From the NCBI GenBank assembly GCA_009840355.1, contig VXNZ01000046.1:109117-173116 (forward strand): a stretch of DNA of 64,000 nucleotides, read 5' to 3'. The stretch's first letter is position 1. Each line of letters begins with the position of its first letter. Made by a program: the position numbers and the translations under genes. Shown in pieces: positions 59,919-64,000 of the stretch. The stretch comes from Chloroflexota bacterium (GTDB taxonomy: Bacteria > Chloroflexota > Dehalococcoidia > Lucifugimonadales > JADFKI01). The notes beneath the pieces were generated by a model. That model saw nothing but the letters and a program-made list of their open reading frames with translations, searched no databases and was not told the origin of the DNA.

Positions 59919-60635
59919 ATGAATGAACCTGTGGTGTTGTACGACAAGAGCGGCGCGGTGGCGGACATCGTGCTGAACCGGCCGCGCGTGATGAACGCAT
60001 ACAATGTGCAGATGCGCGACGAGCTGTTCATCACGCTGGAGGCGGTGCGCGACGACCCGGATGTGCGCGTCGCGATAATCAGCGGCGCCGGTGAGCGCGC
60101 GTTCTGCGCCGGCGCGGATTTGACCGAGTTCGGCACTGCGCCGTCGCAGGTCATCGCGCGGCAAGTGCGCTGGGAACGCGACATTTGGGGGTTGTTCCTG
60201 TCGCTGGGCAAGCCACTCGTCGCGGCGATGCGCGGGTATGTCATCGGCTCGGGCGTGGAGATTGCCTGCCTGTGCGACATTCGCATCGCCGCCGATGACG
60301 CACAGTTCGCCATGCCGGAAGTCGCGCTTGGAATGATACCGGCGGCGGGCGGCACACAGACTTTGCGGCGAGTCGTGGGCGCGAGCAGGGCGCTGGAAAT
60401 GGTGCTGTCCAACAGGCGCATCGGCGCGGACGAAGCGCAGCGTATCGGCTTGGCGCACAGCGTCGTCCCCGCAGACACGCTGATGCAAGAGGCAATCGCA
60501 GCCGCACAAGAACTAGCCGCGCTCGACCCGTCCGCAATGTCCCTAGCCAAGCGAGCCATACTCGAAGGCGCGGACATGCCGCTAGCGCAGGGACTGGCAT
60601 TGGAACGGCGGCTTGCGTCGCTTAAAGTGACATAG
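59919..60635 (+). CDS. Enoyl-CoA hydratase/isomerase family protein
   Basis: 238 residues. AIISGAGERAFCAGADLTEFG forms the oxyanion hole and MRGYVIGSGVEIACLCDIRIAADDAQFAMPEVALGMIPAAGGTQTL the active-site segment with the Glu of the crotonase fold. LSLAKRAILEGADMPLAQGL-like C-terminal helices complete it. Acts in beta-oxidation-like steps. No ribosome-binding site before the ATG. Confidence 0.92.
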   Translation: MNEPVVLYDKSGAVADIVLNRPRVMNAYNVQMRDELFITLEAVRDDPDVRVAIISGAGERAFCAGADLTEFGTAPSQVIARQVRWERDIWGLFLSLGKPLVAAMRGYVIGSGVEIACLCDIRIAADDAQFAMPEVALGMIPAAGGTQTLRRVVGASRALEMVLSNRRIGADEAQRIGLAHSVVPADTLMQEAIAAAQELAALDPSAMSLAKRAILEGADMPLAQGLALERRLASLKVT

Positions 60636-60649
60636 TTAGCGCTAGGGTC

Positions 60650-60797
60650 TTTCGCCTATTCATGTCATTTCGAGCGAAGCGAGAAATCTAAAGTCGGAAA
60701 CAGGTTTGCATGCAACGATCGCTGCCTTCGTAGGGACATGCTTCAGATTCCTCACTGCGTTCGGAATGACAACATTAGGGAATTGTGAAATCGTCTC
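60650..60797. repeat. Dispersed repeat with one terminal repeat remaining (copy F)
   Basis: Right end AATTGTGAAATCGTCTC (60781-60797) matches the MITE terminus except one base; the left terminus is missing and replaced by GGGTCTTTCGCCTATTCATG, shared with copy D at 44487-44505. The interior holds the GTCATTTCGAGCGAAGCGAG and GATTCCTCACTGCGTTCGGA blocks in inverted order. Confidence 0.7.
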
Positions 60798-60831
60798 GAC
60801 AACCAAAAGACCCCGTTAAGCACGTGTCGTA

Positions 60832-60861
60832 TTGACTGTTACGCGGATATGCTGACATACT
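60832..60861 (+). promoter_or_regulatory. Candidate sigma70-type promoter of the two-component operon
   Basis: TTGACT (60832-60837), 18 bases, CATACT (60856-60861), directly upstream of the regulator ATG at 60869. Transcription would start within a few bases of the start codon, suggesting a leaderless or nearly leaderless message; no Shine-Dalgarno site is seen. Confidence 0.4.
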
Positions 60862-60868
60862 TACACAC

Positions 60869-61564
60869 ATGAGTACCGTACTTGTCGTTGAGGATGAAGA
60901 GAATCTGCTTGAGGCGCTTCGGTATAATTTAGAGCGCGAGGGCTATTCCGTGCAGACGGCTATTGATGGCGAACAGGCGCTGAATGCCGCGCGCTCCGTT
61001 CGCCCTGACCTCGTTATTCTCGATGTTATGCTGCCGCAACTTGACGGGTTCGAAGTGTGCCGCATCCTGCGCCGCGAGAGCGAAGTGCCCATTCTGATGC
61101 TCACCGCGCGCAGCGAAGAGATTGACCGCGTGGTAGGCTTGGAGCTCGGCGCGGACGACTATGTTACCAAGCCGTTCAGCGTCCGCGAGCTGATGGCGCG
61201 CGTTCGCAATATGCTGCGTCGTTCCACGCGTCCGCCCGCCACAGACGGCAAATCCGCAGATGTGGATATACTTCGCACCGGCGACTTAGAAATCGACAGC
61301 ACAAGCCATATCGTGCGGCGCGGCGGCGTGCGGCTGGAACTCAAGCCTCGCGAGTTCGATCTGCTTGCGCTGCTTGCCAAGAACCGCGCACGCGCCTTCA
61401 CCCGCGACCAAATCCTCGAACGCCTCTGGGGGCACGACTACTACGGCGACAGCCGCACGGTGGACGTCCACGTCCACTGGCTGCGCGAGAAGATCGAGCC
61501 CGAACCCGGCAAGCCCGTCCGCATCGTCACGATTCGCGGCGTCGGATACCGCTTTGACGGATAG
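60869..61564 (+). CDS. OmpR/PhoB-family response regulator
   Basis: 231 residues. Receiver domain with acidic pocket VVEDEEN, phosphoacceptor Asp52 (VILDVMLPQLDG), Thr79 (MLTARS) and Lys101 (YVTKPFS). A C-terminal winged helix follows (LELKPREFDLLALLAKNRAR to DSRTVDVHVHWLREKIE). The histidine kinase follows five bases after the stop. The PhoB-like type of both proteins and an 11-bp-spaced repeat at 63770-63808 suggest phosphate control (inference). Confidence 0.94.
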   Translation: MSTVLVVEDEENLLEALRYNLEREGYSVQTAIDGEQALNAARSVRPDLVILDVMLPQLDGFEVCRILRRESEVPILMLTARSEEIDRVVGLELGADDYVTKPFSVRELMARVRNMLRRSTRPPATDGKSADVDILRTGDLEIDSTSHIVRRGGVRLELKPREFDLLALLAKNRARAFTRDQILERLWGHDYYGDSRTVDVHVHWLREKIEPEPGKPVRIVTIRGVGYRFDG

Positions 61565-61569
61565 ATGGG

Positions 61570-63468
61570 ATGGTAAGGCTGCCCCGCTCGCTCCACTGGC
61601 GCATCGCCCTCGCATACACCGCGCTGATATTCCTGAGCCTGGGCATCGTCAGCCTGTATCTCGTCGGCTTCGTGCGCGACACATACATCGCCAACCTGCA
61701 AGGCAGTCTGCACCGCCAAGCACTGCTCGTCAGCGAAAGGGCGTCCGCTGCGCTTGCCGCGAATGGTCAAGATAAAATCGAGCAAGGTAATGCCGGTCAA
61801 GGCAATAGCAACCAAAGCGCCGGCGTACAGTACATTGACGCGCAGGACGCCGCCGACTTACAAGCGCTTACCGCGAATCTTGGCGGTCTCGCGGGTGCGC
61901 GGGTTACTGTTATTGGCATGGACGGCGCGATTGTCGCGGACAGTTGGCAGGCGCCGTTCCAGCTTCCGTTCCAGCTTCCGTTGCAGCTTGGACGCGATGA
62001 TGTTCGGGCGGCGCTCTCGCAAAATGGCACGGCTGCCATCGGTGTAGGCACTCCGCTCAAACCTAATGCCACCGAGGCAATGCTCTACGCCGTTGTCCCG
62101 ATAATCGCGCAGGACGGCGGCACAGCAGGCGCCGGCGTCCCGGACAGCGTCGTCGGAGCGGTGCGCGTTGCCGCGCCGTTGTCTCAAGTGCAGCCCGACA
62201 TCAACCGCCTCGTTGCGCGAATCGCGGTCGCTGCGGTGCTAGTTGGGCTGCTGTCGGTCGGAGCGGGCTATTTCATATTTCGCCGCACATCGCGCTCCGT
62301 GCGCGCGGTCGCCGATGGCGCGACTCGGTTCGCACAGGGCGACTTAGGACACCGCGTATCGCCAATATCGTCGGACGAGACGCAGGAACTCGCCGCCGCG
62401 TTCAACGCCATGGCGGACACGATACGGCGCATGCTGAACGACATGTCGGCGGAGAGCAGCAAGCTGACGGCGATGCTGAACACTATGGAAGACGGCGTGG
62501 TGGTGATAGAGGCGGACGGCAGAATAACGCTGATGAACAGCGCCGCCGAATGGCTGCTTGGCGTCAGCGCGCGCGACGCGGTTGGTGCGCGCTTGGTAGA
62601 GGCGTTGCGCGACCACGAGATACAGCAAGTCGCCACGCTGTCGCTGACGAGCGGGCAACTGCGTCAGGCGGAAGTCGAGCTGCTGCATCATCGCCGCTTC
62701 CTGAACGCCATCGCAACGCCACTAGGCGGCGATTCGAACAGCATCCTGCTGACGCTGCACGACCTGACCGCCAACCGTCAAGTGGAAAACACACTGCGCG
62801 AATTCGTGACCAATGTATCGCACGAACTGCGCTCGCCACTGGCGTCCGTCAAGATTATGGTGGAAACTCTGGAAGACGGCGCACTGGAAAGCAGGCCCAC
62901 CGCGCGAGACTACTTGCAGCGCATCAACCGCGAGCTCGACCGCATGAACGCTATCGTCGAGGACTTGCTGGAACTATCCCGCCTAGAAAGCGGGCAGCAG
63001 CTGCCGAGCCTGATGCCGCTCGACCTGTCCGCGCTGGTGAACGAGGTCGTCTGGGAATACCGCGGCAGAACGGCGGACGGAGTGAGCCTGCGCGTCGATG
63101 CGCCGGGCTATCCTGCATTCGCACTGGGTGACGGCGGCAAGCTGCGCCAAGCGATGGTGAATCTTCTGGACAACGCGCTGAAGAACACGGCGGCGGGCAG
63201 CGTGACAGTGTCCATCGAAAGCGACGAGGACAAGCATGCCGTGCAAGTGCGAGACACGGGCAGCGGCATAGCGCGGGAGCACCTGCCGCATGTGTTCGAG
63301 CGATTCTACAAAGTCGATAGAGCGCGGCGAGACGGAGGCAGCGGTCTGGGACTCGCCATAGTGCAGCAAATAGTCCAAGCGCACGGCGGCGAAGTCAGTG
63401 TGCAAAGCGAAGAAGGCATAGGCAGCACATTCCGCTTCACGGTAGCGAGGGCATGGCTTGAAGATTAG
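61570..63468 (+). CDS. PhoR-like sensor histidine kinase
   Basis: 632 residues. TM1 (about 12-34), an outside domain to about 215, TM2 (about 217-237), HAMP linker (RRTSRSVRAVADGATRFAQG), PAS domain (AMLNTMEDGVVVIEADGRI), HisKA with phosphoacceptor His418 (FVTNVSHELRSPLASVK) and ATPase domain with N box NLLDNALKNTA, DTGSGIAREHLPHVFERFYK and GGSGLGLAIV. The outside domain contains PFQL-PFQL-PLQL, encoded by three 12-bp tandem repeats at 61954-61989. It phosphorylates the regulator at 60869; the order TM-PAS-kinase is that of PhoR/PnpS. Confidence 0.93.
   Translation: MVRLPRSLHWRIALAYTALIFLSLGIVSLYLVGFVRDTYIANLQGSLHRQALLVSERASAALAANGQDKIEQGNAGQGNSNQSAGVQYIDAQDAADLQALTANLGGLAGARVTVIGMDGAIVADSWQAPFQLPFQLPLQLGRDDVRAALSQNGTAAIGVGTPLKPNATEAMLYAVVPIIAQDGGTAGAGVPDSVVGAVRVAAPLSQVQPDINRLVARIAVAAVLVGLLSVGAGYFIFRRTSRSVRAVADGATRFAQGDLGHRVSPISSDETQELAAAFNAMADTIRRMLNDMSAESSKLTAMLNTMEDGVVVIEADGRITLMNSAAEWLLGVSARDAVGARLVEALRDHEIQQVATLSLTSGQLRQAEVELLHHRRFLNAIATPLGGDSNSILLTLHDLTANRQVENTLREFVTNVSHELRSPLASVKIMVETLEDGALESRPTARDYLQRINRELDRMNAIVEDLLELSRLESGQQLPSLMPLDLSALVNEVVWEYRGRTADGVSLRVDAPGYPAFALGDGGKLRQAMVNLLDNALKNTAAGSVTVSIESDEDKHAVQVRDTGSGIAREHLPHVFERFYKVDRARRDGGSGLGLAIVQQIVQAHGGEVSVQSEEGIGSTFRFTVARAWLED
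61954..61989 (+). repeat. 12-bp tandem repeat in the sensor domain
   Basis: CCGTTCCAGCTT, CCGTTCCAGCTT, CCGTTGCAGCTT. It is in frame and encodes PFQL, PFQL, PLQL in the extracytoplasmic domain, so copy number could vary without breaking the gene. Confidence 0.85.
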
Positions 63469-63769
63469 GCGAACGGCTGCGCGCCTAGCCATTCTATAAG
63501 TTCTTCTGCCAGTTGCGCTGCGCCTTGTGTTGTCCAACCCTGCTACGAAAATAATACTTGACAACCGATGGCTATTAAATAAGAACATTGATGTACACGT
63601 TGTATGTCGCATTGCGGGAAAGGGCTATCATTTTCGGCGATTCCACCTAATATGCATACATGCCATGCGCTGTTGTCAAAGATTTGATATGTCCAAGAAT
63701 AAAGTGGTTCGGACATAATACACCAAAAGGGTTATCTGCAACGGATGGAATAGCCCTGGCCGGACCTCT
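63469..63769. other. Intergenic region after the sensor kinase
   Basis: About 300 bases. On the minus strand, 63466-63540 reads QGWTTQGAAQLAEELIEWLG then AQPFA and a stop, preceded by an in-frame stop. This may be the tail of a lost gene, but I cannot name it. Otherwise AT-rich with nothing recognised. Confidence 0.35.
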
Positions 63770-63808
63770 ATTAACGGCTTGTTAACAATTCGTTCACCGC
63801 GACTTAAC
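63770..63808 (+). promoter_or_regulatory. Candidate pho box: four hexamers at 11-bp spacing
   Basis: ATTAAC (63770), GTTAAC (63781), GTTCAC (63792) and CTTAAC (63803) recur at exactly 11 bases. PhoB/PhoP sites are direct repeats with an 11-bp period, and actinobacterial PhoP units contain GTTCACC. TATGCT (63819-63824) lies ten bases after the last unit, the distance expected for a -10 element activated by PhoB. A PhoB/PhoR-like pair is immediately upstream. Confidence 0.6.
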
Positions 63809-63834
63809 TTTGCGGGCGTATGCTATTTTGCGTT

Positions 63835-63963
63835 ATGGAAAGTACTATGCCGCAGTCTCAAGGCAATGTCGGCTCCACTTCGCAGTCTCGCACTACGGCG
63901 CCGCGCGTTGACACGCACCCGCGCGCCGGTGTGTTAAGCGCGGGTGTGAGGCGGGGTGTTTGA
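63835..63963 (+). CDS. Small open frame downstream of the pho box
   Basis: 42 codons, Ser/Gln/Thr/Arg-rich (MESTMPQSQGNVGSTSQSRT to AGVLSAGVRRGV). The ATG is only 11 bases after the candidate -10 element, so a message would be leaderless. No family recognised; it may be a short leader or a chance frame, with the true regulated gene beyond the window. Confidence 0.3.
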   Translation: MESTMPQSQGNVGSTSQSRTTAPRVDTHPRAGVLSAGVRRGV

Positions 63964-64000
63964 GAGGTGGGGGCGCTGGCAGGCGCACACCACAGAGAGA

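Noticed and set aside
1..64000. tRNA, rRNA or riboswitch genes
   Set aside because: No stretch showed a convincing cloverleaf, CCA-type end or known riboswitch core on reading; a covariance-model search would be needed to exclude small RNAs.

Overview
The window looks like a chromosomal segment of an uncultivated, moderately high-GC bacterium, most likely Chloroflexota. The hints are several Uma2 genes, a DUF1800 protein, a Lin0512 protein, a PPOX/F420-type oxidoreductase, frequent TTG starts and intergenic space crowded with small repeats. This placement rests on gene content only. No rRNA, tRNA or CRISPR array was seen.

Left chromosomal part (1-20.9 kb): the start of a B12-binding (probably radical SAM) protein, an ABC exporter, an HpcH/HpaI-type aldolase, an NHL-repeat protein, a DUF1800 protein, an SDR and three Uma2-family genes. 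Next comes a partial complex I cluster, nuoH-I-J-K-L, with no nuoM or nuoN after nuoL. A Type II restriction-modification pair follows whose nuclease gene is frameshifted. Then comes a same-strand block of two tandem small barrel proteins, a DUF2277 protein, a gamma-glutamyltransferase-like protein and an FAD amine oxidase.

Central island (20909-39837, 18.9 kb): a discrete element bounded by perfect 18-bp inverted repeats and exact 11-bp direct repeats. Removing it with one direct repeat rebuilds an intergenic repeat that is intact at 41781-41806. Its left third is decayed: a transposase broken by a 13-bp tandem duplication, an IS630-type fragment, a truncated DprA-like gene and broken toxin/antitoxin genes. 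Its right two thirds hold a long leftward operon of PLD-SNF2 helicase, Eco57I/PglX-like adenine methylase, papain-like cysteine peptidase candidate and DUF2806-like protein. A large STAND/NACHT NTPase with a nuclease-like N-terminus is divergently transcribed. I read this as a defence cargo on an IS4-like transposon. Small elements with nearly the same termini are scattered on both sides and look like its non-autonomous relatives.

Right chromosomal part (39.9-64 kb): a second ABC exporter, acetyltransferases, a membrane protein with a carboxypeptidase-regulatory-like domain, a PPOX protein, a Lin0512/thioesterase pair, an ornithine cyclodeaminase family enzyme, a DUF3800 protein and a CapA protein. 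There is a RelE/ParE-type toxin with its partner, a large solo adenine methylase with a nuclease-like N-terminus, and two SDRs, one with both catalytic residues lost. An AAA ATPase/PIN-like pair follows (PIN gene frameshifted), then biotin ligase, a 3-hydroxyisobutyrate dehydrogenase relative and an enoyl-CoA hydratase. The window ends with a PhoB/PhoR-type two-component system. Downstream of it lie four hexamers at exact 11-bp spacing that look like a pho box.
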